A stretch of DNA of 64,000 nt, taken from NCBI GenBank assembly GCA_963808705.1, contig CAWEHB010000006.1, positions 1-64,000 of the forward strand, read 5' to 3'. Below the pieces are notes generated by a model. The model saw only the letters and a list, made by a program, of their open reading frames with translations. It was not told the origin of the DNA and did no database searches. Both the position numbers and the translations under genes were made by a program. Of this stretch, positions 34,733 to 43,313 are shown in pieces (within the stretch, counting starts at the first letter, position 1; the number at the start of each line of letters is the position of its first letter). The stretch comes from JASHPR01 sp963808705. Lineage in GTDB: Bacteria > Actinomycetota > Actinomycetes > Streptosporangiales > Streptosporangiaceae.

Positions 34733-35126
34733 CGTGACCTCCGGCAGGGCGAGTCAACTATGCGCTCAGCCCGTGCACTGCGCTCCTGGCGGTCACGCAC
34801 GGCTGAGCTACCTGCCGCGAGCATGCGGCAGGTGAACGTCGGCCTAACAGGGTCGAAAGTCTGTAGTTGGCCGAAGTGGCGGTGAGATGCCGCTGTCAAC
34901 GGCCAAGTTGTCCCGATGAGGGTGCGGGTGCGCGAGCGTCACTCCCCGGGCCGCTCGCCGGACCTTCGTCCCTGCGGGTGGCGGACTATAGACCCTGCCG
35001 GCCCGGACGAGCGGCCCTGACCGCGCGCGGTAGCTGACGGTGAGCGTGAAGGAAGAAGCAGAGCGTAGCTGGGGACGATCCGCGGTTTGCGGGGCGTCAT
35101 CAGCGCTCCTGAAGGAGGAGAACGAA
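34733..35126. other. 394-base intergenic region between divergent genes
   Basis: The region separates the acyl-CoA ligase (minus) from the acetate transporter (plus) and should hold both promoters. No operator or riboswitch pattern was recognised. Confidence 0.4.
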
Positions 35127-35786
35127 ATGGCTGCTCCAACAACTCCCCGTCCGATCCCTAGCCACCCGCCATGGATCCACCACCCGTCCGAGGAACTCGA
35201 ACCGACACCGCCACCGCACGGTGAGCCTGGCATGCTGGCGCTACCGGCCGTGGTCGTGGGCGCGGTGGCGTTCGCCATGGTCCTGATCGGCGTCGTTCCG
35301 GCCACCGCGGTCGGGGCTGCGCTGCCGATCATCATCGCGGCCTCGCTCGCGCTGTTCCTGGCCACGATCTGGGCGGCGCGCATCGGCGAGAACGCGTCGG
35401 CTGGCTTCTTCGGCGTCCTCGCCAGCTTCTTCATGAGCTACGCGCTGCTCGTGCTCGGACTGACGCACAACTGGTTCGGGATCGCCCCGACCGCGGTGGC
35501 TGACACCCAGAAGATCTTCGTGATCAGCTGGATAATCATCGTCGCGCTGCTCATGCTGGCGGCGCTGCGGCTGCCGGTGGCCTACCTGGCCCTGTTCACG
35601 GTGGCCGAGGCCGCACTGGTGCTGGACCTGGTGGGCATCATCAACACCTCGGCGAACCTGACCAAGGCCGCCGGGTGGGTCCTGATGGGCTTCGCGGCCC
35701 TGGCGGTGTACCTCTTCGCCGGCACGGCGTCCAAGGTCGCCGGCGGCAAGGAGCTCCCGCTGGGCAAGCCGCTACTCCACGCCTGA
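35127..35786 (+). CDS. GPR1/FUN34/YaaH family acetate/succinate transporter
   Basis: A 219-aa membrane protein with six hydrophobic segments: GMLALPAVVVGAVAFAMVLIGVV, AALPIIIAASLALFLATIWAA, SAGFFGVLASFFMSYALLVL, KIFVISWIIIVALLMLAAL, VAYLALFTVAEAALVLDLV and GWVLMGFAALAVYLFAGTAS. Gene size and segment pattern fit the GPR1/FUN34/YaaH family of acetate permeases, although the NPAPLGL signature is not kept (the segment reads GEPGMLALP). ATG 35127 is chosen for the strong AAGGAGGAG site. It diverges from the ligase/Pat pair, suggesting uptake plus activation of short acids. Confidence 0.72.
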   Translation: MAAPTTPRPIPSHPPWIHHPSEELEPTPPPHGEPGMLALPAVVVGAVAFAMVLIGVVPATAVGAALPIIIAASLALFLATIWAARIGENASAGFFGVLASFFMSYALLVLGLTHNWFGIAPTAVADTQKIFVISWIIIVALLMLAALRLPVAYLALFTVAEAALVLDLVGIINTSANLTKAAGWVLMGFAALAVYLFAGTASKVAGGKELPLGKPLLHA

Positions 35787-35834
35787 CCGGCCCAGGGGCC
35801 CGCATGGCATCACAAGATCCACGACTGGAGAGCC

Positions 35835-35883
35835 GGGACCGGCCCGGTCGGCGCAGCATCACCACGCTGACCCGGCCGGTCCC
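35835..35883 (+). terminator. terminator-like hairpin after the acetate transporter
   Basis: GGGACCGGCC (35835-35844) pairs perfectly with GGCCGGTCCC (35874-35883). It lies about 50 bases after the stop codon at 35786. Confidence 0.45.
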
Positions 35884-36024
35884 GCTGTTGGTTGCGGGCC
35901 CGGGGCCTTGGGCGGGGACCTAGGGCCCGGGCAGGTCGCCCCGATCCGGGCAGGCACTGCCTCGGCGTCGCGCATCAGGCGTGGCCGGGGCCGTCGACCC
36001 CGCAGACGGTAACCTGCCCCCGAA

Positions 36025-36324
36025 CCGTCTAGAAGAACAGCACCCCGGCGGATACGCGGGCGGCCTGCCGGCCAGCTGGCGCCCGGTCTCGGCGACGATC
36101 ACAACGCAGTTCGTGCCAGCGATGCTGTCCAGGTCGGCGGCGACGTCCTCGCGGCGCTCGGAGCGCTCTGCGGGCTCCAGCAGCATGAAGCTCGTCTGAT
36201 GATCCAGATCCTGCTTCAGCGCCAGCAGGCCGCCGGCGTCGCCCGCCGCGGCCTGCCGGAATCGCAGTCCCGTCAAAGCCGCAGGCCGCGTGTCATTCCC
36301 TGGAAGCGGGGCATCAGCGCTCAT
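36025..36324 (-). pseudogene. GNAT acetyltransferase N-terminal remnant
   Basis: ATG 36324 opens a frame with LRFRQAAAGDAGGLLALKQDLDHQTSFMLLEPAERS and VVIVAETGRQLAG, the first half of a GNAT domain. The acetyl-CoA-binding half is absent; the frame turns into Arg/Pro-rich sequence and traces of the rest lie in other frames. Probably non-functional. Confidence 0.5.
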
Positions 36325-36358
36325 GCCACGATGATGCTCCGCGCATTCCGGCAGCCGG

Positions 36359-36775
36359 TCAGGGGATTATCTGGACGAATCGGATATGGTTGCCGGACGG
36401 GTCGCGGAAAGCCGCGTCGATGCCCCAGGGAACCTTGTTCGGCTCCTGGATCATTTCCACGCCGCGGTCCTTGAGCTCGGAGTAGGTGGCCCGGCAGTCA
36501 TCGACCTCGAAGCTCAGGCCGCTCATCGCGCCTTTGGCTACCAGTTCGCTCATCCGGGCTGCGGTGTCAGGGTCGTGGACCGGCGGCCCGGGCACGCCGA
36601 GGATAAAGTGGACCCCGGGCTGCAGGGGCGGGCCGACGGTGAGGTAACGGTAGTTGCCGAACTCGGCGACGGTGACGTCCTCGCGGGGCTCGAAGCCCAC
36701 CTTGCGTGTGTAGAACGCCAGCGCCTCGTCTTGGTCATGGACCCACAGGTTGACATGAGTGAGCCGCTTGAGCAT
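36359..36775 (-). CDS. VOC (glyoxalase/bleomycin-resistance) family protein
   Basis: A 138-aa two-module VOC-fold protein: LTHVNLWVHDQDEALAFYTRKVGFEPRED, ..RYLTVGPP, LSFEVDDCRATYSELKDRGVEMIQEP and AFRDPSGNHIRFVQ. Metal ligands likely are H8 or so, E-type positions and the histidine in GNHIRFV. ATG 36775 follows GGAGATACCGCC. VOC proteins with this pattern are lyases or resistance proteins of unknown substrate. The AraC-type regulator just upstream (36819-37259) is transcribed the same way and probably controls it. Confidence 0.82.
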   Translation of the reverse strand: MLKRLTHVNLWVHDQDEALAFYTRKVGFEPREDVTVAEFGNYRYLTVGPPLQPGVHFILGVPGPPVHDPDTAARMSELVAKGAMSGLSFEVDDCRATYSELKDRGVEMIQEPNKVPWGIDAAFRDPSGNHIRFVQIIP

Positions 36776-36818
36776 GGCGGTATCTCCTGGTTCGCTGGAA
36801 GCTCTGGAGATCACCACG

Positions 36819-37259
36819 CTAGGGTCGGCTGCCGTCGCCTGTCTTCTCCGAACGTGCTGTCTGCGGGTGCGGGCGTCCCCAGGCGCGCAGCAGGCAGTCC
36901 GGGATCCGCGCCCGAGCAGCGGCCGGCGGACAGGCCGACCGGTACGCGGTGGGGTTCAGCCCGAAGGTGCGGCCGAAGCTGGTGGTGAACGAGCCGGTGC
37001 TGGTGAACCCGACCATGAGGCAGATGTCGGCGACCGTGCGGTCGGTGTTGCGGAGCAGGGCGGCGGCCCGCTCCAGCCGCCGGGTGAGCAGGTACCGGTG
37101 CGGGCTCTCGCCGAATGCCCGGCGGAACTCGCGGCTGAAATGGGCGGGCGACAGTCCCGCGGCAGCGGCCAGCGCGGCGACGCTGAGCGGCTCAGAGTAG
37201 CGGCCGTCGGCGAGGTCCTTGGCCCGCAGCAGGTGACGGGCCGGGTGGATGCCCGACAT
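36819..37259 (-). CDS. AraC family transcriptional regulator (HTH only)
   Basis: A 146-aa regulator consisting almost wholly of the double AraC HTH: LSVAALAAAAGLSPAHFSREFRRAFGESPHRYLLTRRLERAAALL and VADICLMVGFTSTGSFTTSFGRTFGLNPTAYR. There is no effector domain, like many short actinomycete regulators paired with VOC genes. ATG 37259 is used. The gap to the VOC gene is 43 bases, so both probably form one transcript. Confidence 0.82.
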   Translation of the reverse strand: MSGIHPARHLLRAKDLADGRYSEPLSVAALAAAAGLSPAHFSREFRRAFGESPHRYLLTRRLERAAALLRNTDRTVADICLMVGFTSTGSFTTSFGRTFGLNPTAYRSACPPAAARARIPDCLLRAWGRPHPQTARSEKTGDGSRP

Positions 37260-37599
37260 CAACCGGGAGTATCCCGCCAGCGCACGGCCCAGGCAAGACC
37301 AGCCACCGCCCAGCGGTGGCACCGGCTGGTCTTCCTCCGCGACGCGGCACGCACAGACACTGTCACGCGCTGGCTGCCATCCATCTCCTGGCAGCCCGGC
37401 CGGTCTTGCCGGTCATCCCGCTCCCGGTACACGCAGCCGTGGACATGGATTGCCGGCACGGCCGTGCCGGCGATGCCTGGCTTCGGCCGGGGCGGCGCGA
37501 TCGGAGCAGAGCTCATCCCCGCTGGGTGATGTGGGCTCCGCTGCGGCGCCGCAGGATACGGACATCAGGAGCGCACAGGGAGCCGTGGGAGGAGTCTAA

Positions 37600-39951
37600 G
37601 TGCCAGTTACCGAGTATGAGCCAGGCGCGGCTTTCCCGGGCGTGATCGGGCGGACCGCGGATGAGTCGTCGCCGGCGTGGCCGGCGCCGGTGCGGGCGCG
37701 TGAGGGCGCTCCTAATGTGCTGTTCATTGTCTTGGATGACACCGGGTTCGGGCAGCTGGGCTGTTATGGCAGCCCGATCGCGACGCCCAGTTTCGATGCG
37801 CTCGCGGCGGAGGGCTTGCGTTATAACAACATGCACACGACGGCGTTGTGCTCGCCGAGCCGCTCGTGCATCCTGACCGGCCGTAACCATCACAGCAACG
37901 CGATGGCCTGCATCACCGAGCTGGCCAGCGGTTACCCGGGATACAACGGGGTGGTGCCGTTCGAGAACGGTTTCCTGTCGGAGATGCTGGTCGAGCACGG
38001 TTACAGCACGTTCCTGGTCGGGAAGTACCACCTGACGCCGATCAACCAGGAGACGGCCGCGGGCCCGTATGACCGGTGGCCGCTGGGGCGCGGCTTCCAG
38101 CGCTTCTACGGCTTCCTCGGCGGCGACACCAGCCAGTGGTATCCCGATCTCGTCTATGACAACCATCAGGTCGAGCCGCCGCGCACCCCGGAGGAGGGGT
38201 ATCACCTCAGCGAGGACCTGGTGGACAAGGCGATCGGGTTCATCGCCGACGCCAAGCAGATCGACCCGGCCAAGCCGTTCTACCTGCATCTGTGTTTCGG
38301 CGCCACGCATGCCCCGCACCACGTGCCGAAGGAATGGGCGGACCGGTACGCGGGGGCGTTCGACGATGGCTGGGACGCCTACCGGCAGAAGGTGTTCGCG
38401 CGGCAGCAGGAAATGGGCATCGTCCCGGCGGACGCGCAGCTGTCACGGCACGATCCCGACGTGCCCGACTGGGCGTCGCAGCCGCCGACGGCGCTGCGGC
38501 TGTACAGCCGGATGATGGAGGTGTTCGCCGGTTTCCTGTCCCACACCGATCATCAGGTCGGGCGGCTGATGGAGTTCCTGCGCGCGCAGGGGGAGCTGGA
38601 CAACACGCTGGTCATGGTGATCTCCGACAACGGCGCGAGCGCCGAGGGCGGGCCGACCGGGACCACGAACGAGGCGCAGTTCTTCAACAACGCCCAGGAG
38701 CCGCTGGAGGAGAGCCTGAAGCTGATCGATGAGATCGGCGGGCCCAAGCACTTCAACCACTACCCGTGGGGCTGGACCTTTGCCGGGAACACGCCGTTCC
38801 GCCGGTGGAAGCGGGAAACCTACCGGGGCGGTGCCAGCGATCCGTTCATCGTGTCCTGGCCGGCGAAGATCAAGGCCCGGGGGCAGATCCGCACCCAATA
38901 CGCGCACATCATCGACATGGTGCCCACGGTGCTGGACGTTCTGGGCATCGAGCCGCCCCAGGCGATCCGCGGTGTCACGCAATCCCTCCTGCACGGGGTC
39001 AGCTTCGCCCACACGTTCGACGACCCTGACGCGGGCAGCAACCGCCGCACCCAGTACTTCGAGATGCTGGGTCACCGGGCGATCTACCACGACGGCTGGC
39101 GGGCGGTCTGCCCCTGGCCCGGCCCATCGTTCGCCGAGGCTGGCATGGGCTTCGGGCAGCCGATCTCCGCCGAAAAACTGTCCGAGCTGGACGCCACCGG
39201 CTGGGAGCTCTACCACGTGGCGGAGGACTTCGCCGAGAACCACGACGTGGCGGCCGAGCACCGCGACCGGCTGATCGCGATGATCGCCACCTGGTATGTG
39301 GAGGCCGGCAAGTACGACGTGATGCCGGTCGACGGCAGCGGCCTAGCCCGCATGATCGCCGAGAAACCACTCGCGGCGCCTCCCCGCGACAGCTGCACCT
39401 ACCGGCCCGGCACCCAGTCGGTCCCGTTCTTCGCCGCCCCCCGGGTGCTCAACCGCCCGCACAGCATCACCGCGCAGGTGGAGATCCCGGCGGAGGGGGC
39501 CGAAGGGGTGCTGTTGTGCCAGGGCACCGCCGCCGGCGGGTACTCCCTGTTCGTCAAGGACGGCAAGCTCCGCTACGTCCACAACTATGTCGGCCGCGCC
39601 GTCTACGGCGTGGAATCCGACCAGGCACTCCAGCCCGGCAAGCACGAGCTCAGGTTCGAGTTCGAGCCCACCGGCAAGCCGGACGTGGCACACGGCAAGG
39701 GCGCGCCCGGCAGGCTCCAGCTCTATATCGACGGCACCCTGGCCGGGAACACCGAAGCCCCCGTCACCACCCCGTTCATCCTCAACCCCGGAGCGCTCAC
39801 GTGCGGCGCTAACCCCGGCTCGCCGATCACCGACGACTACGCCAGCCCCTTCAAATTCACCGGCACCATCGACCATGTGACGGTCGACGTCAGCGGAGAG
39901 CTGATCCACGACCCCGAAGCCGAACTGCGCATGCACATGGCCGGCCAATAG
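37600..39951 (+). CDS. arylsulfatase (formylglycine-dependent)
   Basis: A 783-aa sulfatase paralogous to 15822-18194. IVLDDTGF sits at the metal site, CSPSR at C84 is the formylglycine motif, and LTGRNHHSN, LVGKYHLTP and SDNGASAEGG follow. The C-terminal ~200 residues again form an extra domain (ILNPGALTCGANPGSP, DHVTVDVSGE). GTG 37600 has GGGAGGAG eight bases upstream. No signal peptide. CSPSR instead of CSPTR is within the normal range. Maturation needs a formylglycine-generating enzyme not found here. Confidence 0.88.
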   Translation: MPVTEYEPGAAFPGVIGRTADESSPAWPAPVRAREGAPNVLFIVLDDTGFGQLGCYGSPIATPSFDALAAEGLRYNNMHTTALCSPSRSCILTGRNHHSNAMACITELASGYPGYNGVVPFENGFLSEMLVEHGYSTFLVGKYHLTPINQETAAGPYDRWPLGRGFQRFYGFLGGDTSQWYPDLVYDNHQVEPPRTPEEGYHLSEDLVDKAIGFIADAKQIDPAKPFYLHLCFGATHAPHHVPKEWADRYAGAFDDGWDAYRQKVFARQQEMGIVPADAQLSRHDPDVPDWASQPPTALRLYSRMMEVFAGFLSHTDHQVGRLMEFLRAQGELDNTLVMVISDNGASAEGGPTGTTNEAQFFNNAQEPLEESLKLIDEIGGPKHFNHYPWGWTFAGNTPFRRWKRETYRGGASDPFIVSWPAKIKARGQIRTQYAHIIDMVPTVLDVLGIEPPQAIRGVTQSLLHGVSFAHTFDDPDAGSNRRTQYFEMLGHRAIYHDGWRAVCPWPGPSFAEAGMGFGQPISAEKLSELDATGWELYHVAEDFAENHDVAAEHRDRLIAMIATWYVEAGKYDVMPVDGSGLARMIAEKPLAAPPRDSCTYRPGTQSVPFFAAPRVLNRPHSITAQVEIPAEGAEGVLLCQGTAAGGYSLFVKDGKLRYVHNYVGRAVYGVESDQALQPGKHELRFEFEPTGKPDVAHGKGAPGRLQLYIDGTLAGNTEAPVTTPFILNPGALTCGANPGSPITDDYASPFKFTGTIDHVTVDVSGELIHDPEAELRMHMAGQ

Positions 39952-40194
39952 CCCTGTTGCTGTAGCAGCTGCCCCCGGGGGTGACACGGTGACGGTCGCG
40001 GATCTGGCGATCATCGCCGGGCTGGTGGACGGGATTCCCGCCTGGCGGCGTCAGCGAGCGGTGATGCAGCCGCCCGATGACCGACTCCACTGGACGGACC
40101 ATCCTGAGGGCCCGGGTAGCGCCGGTACGGCCGGTCTTGGGTCACCGCCGCCGTTCAGTTCGCGGGATAACTTCAGGTGGCCTCGGCCAGTTGC

Positions 40195-40776
40195 TCAGAT
40201 CCGGCTGTCCCAGCGGTCGTAGTAGGGGCGAACGCCGAAGACCTTCGCCAGCGCCCACAGCGGCGGGAGCATGAGGTTCTGCACCACGATGGGGGGTGAG
40301 CTGATCCGGCTTTCGTGGCGAAAGTGCCAGAACGTGGCGCCGAGCTGGAGCGGGTTTTTCGGCGCGCCCCTGGGCGTGGTCTTGCCGTCGGCCACCAGGC
40401 CGGCCAGGGCCTCGTGGAACTCCTTAGTCAGCAGTGCCGGGCGGAGCTCGACGACGCCCTCGATCTCGCCCGGTCCGGGGTTTCCCTCGGAGTGCGGGAC
40501 GCCCGCTGGCACGACGATCGTCTCGCCCGCTCCGGCTACGCGTGGCTCGCCGTTAAGGGTGAAGTGGGCTTCGCCCGCGATGATGGTGAAGCGCTCCTCT
40601 TGGCGGGGATGGACGTGCTCGGTGATGACGCCGCCGGGCACGCTGCGCCAGTTGAAGCGGACCAGCTGCCCGTCGCTGTCGGCGGCGATGGCGGTGTAGG
40701 TGATCCACTCGCCGGTGGCGGGGTTGAAGAAGGGCCGGAAGCCGTTCGTGGGGCTGTCCGCCTGAGGCATGGTCAT
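40195..40776 (-). CDS. cupin domain protein
   Basis: A 193-aa single-cupin protein: motif 1 EHVHPRQEERFTIIAGEAHFTL (about residues 53-74) and motif 2 VPAGVPHSEGNPGPGE (about 90-105). The metal ligands are H54, H56, E60-61 and H97 by pattern. The C-terminal ~70 residues form a helical tail ending WALAKVFGVRPYYDRW. ATG 40776 overlaps the stop of the membrane gene upstream (ATGA). Last gene of a three-gene operon with an epimerase-like oxidoreductase and a membrane protein. Substrate unknown. Confidence 0.8.
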   Translation of the reverse strand: MTMPQADSPTNGFRPFFNPATGEWITYTAIAADSDGQLVRFNWRSVPGGVITEHVHPRQEERFTIIAGEAHFTLNGEPRVAGAGETIVVPAGVPHSEGNPGPGEIEGVVELRPALLTKEFHEALAGLVADGKTTPRGAPKNPLQLGATFWHFRHESRISSPPIVVQNLMLPPLWALAKVFGVRPYYDRWDSRI

Positions 40777-41450
40777 CCGTCCTTCGAGCGGAGCGGGGCC
40801 GGGGCTGGCCGGCTAGCACGCCGGACAGCGGCGAGGTCGTGGAAGCCTGCGGCGGCGGTGCCCAGGAGCACGACGCCGGCGGCCAGGCCGGTGGTCACGG
40901 CGAGCGACTTGCCGGACATCGTGGCGACGAGGATGACCGGCCCGGCGGTCAGCGCCCAGCCGATCGGGCGGTAGCGGGGGATGTGGACCAGGTGGTCGAG
41001 ATACAGCAGCAGCGGCCCGATCGTGATCACGACGGACGGCAGCACCCAGTCGGAGCGGCCTGCGGTGATGACGATGACCGGCAGCACGAACGCGGCAGCC
41101 AGCTCGATGACGGTGGCGATGGTCACCAGCCGCTCGATCCGCCTGGCCGCCGGCCCGGCCGGCCGGGGCGCGGTGCCGGCTGTGACCTTGATGGCGTAGG
41201 CGAACACGCCGATCACCGCGACGGCCGACACCGCGAGCAGCACGTCTCCGGCGCGGCCACCGATGGCCAGGCTGGCGCGCGCCAGCCACCAGGCGGCGAA
41301 GGCGGCCTGGATGAACCCGCCGATGCGCCGCACCCGCCTCGACCATGCCGCGACCGGGGTCAGGTCAGCGGGGCTGGCCGCCCCGGGGTTCGCCGTGGTG
41401 GGGATCGGCTGGGCAGGCGTGGTGCTGGCCGCCTCCGGCGGGGTGGTCAT
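40773..41450 (-). CDS. integral membrane protein of the epimerase-cupin operon
   Basis: A 225-aa protein with a ~35-residue Pro/Thr-rich soluble N terminus and six hydrophobic segments (GGFIQAAFAAWWLARASLAIGG, GDVLLAVSAVAVIGVFAYAI, VIELAAAFVLPVIVITA, SVVITIGPLLLYLDHLVH, IGWALTAGPVILVATM, LAVTTGLAAGVVLLGTAA). ATG 41450 overlaps the end of the NAD-dependent epimerase gene, and its stop overlaps the cupin start, so all three genes are translationally coupled. Family unknown; a role linked to the oxidoreductase is implied by coupling. Confidence 0.7.
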   Translation of the reverse strand: MTTPPEAASTTPAQPIPTTANPGAASPADLTPVAAWSRRVRRIGGFIQAAFAAWWLARASLAIGGRAGDVLLAVSAVAVIGVFAYAIKVTAGTAPRPAGPAARRIERLVTIATVIELAAAFVLPVIVITAGRSDWVLPSVVITIGPLLLYLDHLVHIPRYRPIGWALTAGPVILVATMSGKSLAVTTGLAAGVVLLGTAAAGFHDLAAVRRASRPAPAPLRSKDG

Positions 41451-42397
41451 GGCGTGCCCGGCCGGGTCCGGTACCAGGCGACGGTCGCCGCGACGGCGTC
41501 GGCCAGCGGCGTGCCGGCCGCTCCGAAGGCGGCCTGGTATTTGCTGGTGTCCAGGATGAACGGCTGGTCGAACTGGTAGGACGTCTCGGCCAGCTCCCGC
41601 AGCGTCGGGTTGACCAGCCCGAGGGCGCGCAGGGCCAGCTTGGGCACCGGCCGGATGGCGACCGGGTGGCCGACCTCGTGAGCGACCAGGTCGAGCAGCG
41701 CCCGGGTGGTGACGGTCGGCGGGCCGGGCAGGTGCCACACCTGGCCTTCGGCGCGGGGGTCGGTGCCGAGCGTGGCCAGGCCGGCGGCGATGTCGGGAAC
41801 GTAGCTGTAGGTGTGCGGCAGGCCTGGGTTGCCGATGAAGTCGGCGCGGCGGCCGGCCAGGGCGTTGCCGAAGACCCGCTCGCCGAGCACCGACCCCTCG
41901 GTGACGCCGGGGCCGAAGAAGTCCGAGGCCCGCCCGATGGCGATGCGGACCCGCCCGGCGCCGGCGGCGGCCAGCAGCTCGGCGGTCATGGCGGCCCGGG
42001 TCGCGCCCTTGGCACCCGTCGCGGCCAGCGGGAGGTCCTCGGTCATCGGCCGGCCGGCGGTCGGGCCGTAGCCGTACAGGTTCTCCAGGACCACCAGCAG
42101 CGCCCCGGCGCGCTCGGCCGCAGCCAGCACGCCCCGCTGCAGCGGCGGGAACCGCTGCGGCCACTGCGTGTAAGGGGCGTTGACGCACTGGTACACCACC
42201 GACGCGCCCTTGGCCGCGTCGGTCGCGGCTTCAGGGTCACTGGCATCCGCGGCCCGCCAGTCCACGCCCCCGGCCAGCGCGGGCGGCCGGTGCCGCGACA
42301 CCGCCCGGACCGCGACACCCAGCCCGGCCAGGTGCCCGGCGAGAGCGCCTCCGACCTGCCCGGTCCCGAACACCACGTGCAGCCGATCCTCAGCCAT
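41447..42397 (-). CDS. NAD(P)-dependent epimerase/dehydratase (extended SDR)
   Basis: A 316-aa Rossmann protein opening with VVFGTGQVGGALAGHLAGLG (residues 9-28, GxGxxG variant). It has ADASDPEAATDAA for the nucleotide loop, VYQCVNAPYTQWPQRFPPL, LENLYGYGP (the Y at the SDR active-site position without a clear K) and SDFFGPGV. This is the atypical-SDR class used as epimerases or NADPH-binding regulators. First gene of an operon with a membrane protein and a cupin. ATG 42397 follows GGGGACCGGTC. A helix-turn-helix regulator diverges from it at 42683. Substrate unknown. Confidence 0.8.
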   Translation of the reverse strand: MAEDRLHVVFGTGQVGGALAGHLAGLGVAVRAVSRHRPPALAGGVDWRAADASDPEAATDAAKGASVVYQCVNAPYTQWPQRFPPLQRGVLAAAERAGALLVVLENLYGYGPTAGRPMTEDLPLAATGAKGATRAAMTAELLAAAGAGRVRIAIGRASDFFGPGVTEGSVLGERVFGNALAGRRADFIGNPGLPHTYSYVPDIAAGLATLGTDPRAEGQVWHLPGPPTVTTRALLDLVAHEVGHPVAIRPVPKLALRALGLVNPTLRELAETSYQFDQPFILDTSKYQAAFGAAGTPLADAVAATVAWYRTRPGTP

Positions 42398-42682
42398 GAC
42401 CGGTCCCCTTCGCCGACCCCGGCAACCTCGCGGCCGGCGACCGCCTGGCCCGGTGTCCGCGATGAACGCTACGCTTGCCCGCTAAAACAAGCAATCAATT
42501 TCTTGAATCCTTATGTAACCCATACGGCGGCAGGTTTTCCTCACCATGCCCGGGCCCTCATCCCCGTCGTCCGCGACTCTTGGGCGCGCCTGCGTGCCAT
42601 CGCCACGACGCTGGCATCACGGGGCCTGAGCCGAAAGTCAGGCAACGTGTTTCCAGAAATGAGTTGTGCTAGGTTACGGGGC

Positions 42683-43081
42683 GTGGCGGAGTGGAGTTTC
42701 CTGACCAACCATGCCCGGGTGCTGCTGTGCATCGCGCACGACCCGGGCGCCCGGCTGCGCGACATCGCGGCCAGCCTGGGCATCACCGAGCGCACCGCCC
42801 ACGGCATCATCACCGACCTGGCCGGGGCCGGCTACGTGGTGAAGCAGAGAGACGGCCGCCGCAACCGCTACCAGATCGACGCCAACCTGCCGCTGCCCGA
42901 GCCCGCCAGCCGGGAACCCGCCATCGGCGAGGTCCTCGCCGTGCTGCTGGGAAACACGGACGGCCTGGCCGGGCCAACGGCCCTTGCCGCTGCGGATGAC
43001 ATCACCTCGCGGGCCGGTGGTCCCGGTGCCCACGGCGGCCCGGTCACCCGATCCCGCGAGCTAGGGCTCCTGGAGGGCTGA
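42683..43081 (+). CDS. MarR/ArsR-like winged helix-turn-helix regulator
   Basis: A 132-aa regulator: WSFLTNHARVLLCIAHDPGARLRDIAASLGITERTAHGIITDLAGAGYVVKQRDGRRNRYQI is a complete winged HTH. The ~65-residue C terminus is linker-like. GTG 42683 is chosen as the first start before the fold. It diverges from the epimerase-membrane-cupin operon (285-base gap) and is the likely regulator of it. Ligand unknown. Confidence 0.78.
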   Translation: MAEWSFLTNHARVLLCIAHDPGARLRDIAASLGITERTAHGIITDLAGAGYVVKQRDGRRNRYQIDANLPLPEPASREPAIGEVLAVLLGNTDGLAGPTALAAADDITSRAGGPGAHGGPVTRSRELGLLEG

Positions 43082-43232
43082 GCATCCGCCTTTCACCTCA
43101 TCGGGGGGACGAAACTCGCGCCCGCCGTGGCGTTCGAGGCCGAGCTGTTTTCGCCAGGCGCGGTGCTACATTCGTCGGACCGGCGAAGCTGCGCTGTTGC
43201 TGCCCGTCGAAGCAACGAAGGGACGGTGTGCG

Positions 43233-43298
43233 ATGCTCGGCCGCAAGGGCTATCCGCACGAGGAGCCTGATCACGGTATCGAACGCAGGTTCGCGTAG
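43233..43298 (+). CDS. 21-aa upstream ORF before the rRNA methyltransferase, possible leader peptide
   Basis: ATG 43233, preceded by GAAGGGACGG, encodes a 21-residue peptide beginning MLGRKGYPHEEP and ending RRFA before TAG. It ends 15 bases before the methyltransferase ATG. Short leader peptides upstream of Erm-type rRNA methyltransferases control them by ribosome stalling; that role here is speculation from position. Confidence 0.35.
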   Translation: MLGRKGYPHEEPDHGIERRFA

Positions 43299-43313
43299 AA
43301 CCGCGCGCAAGCC

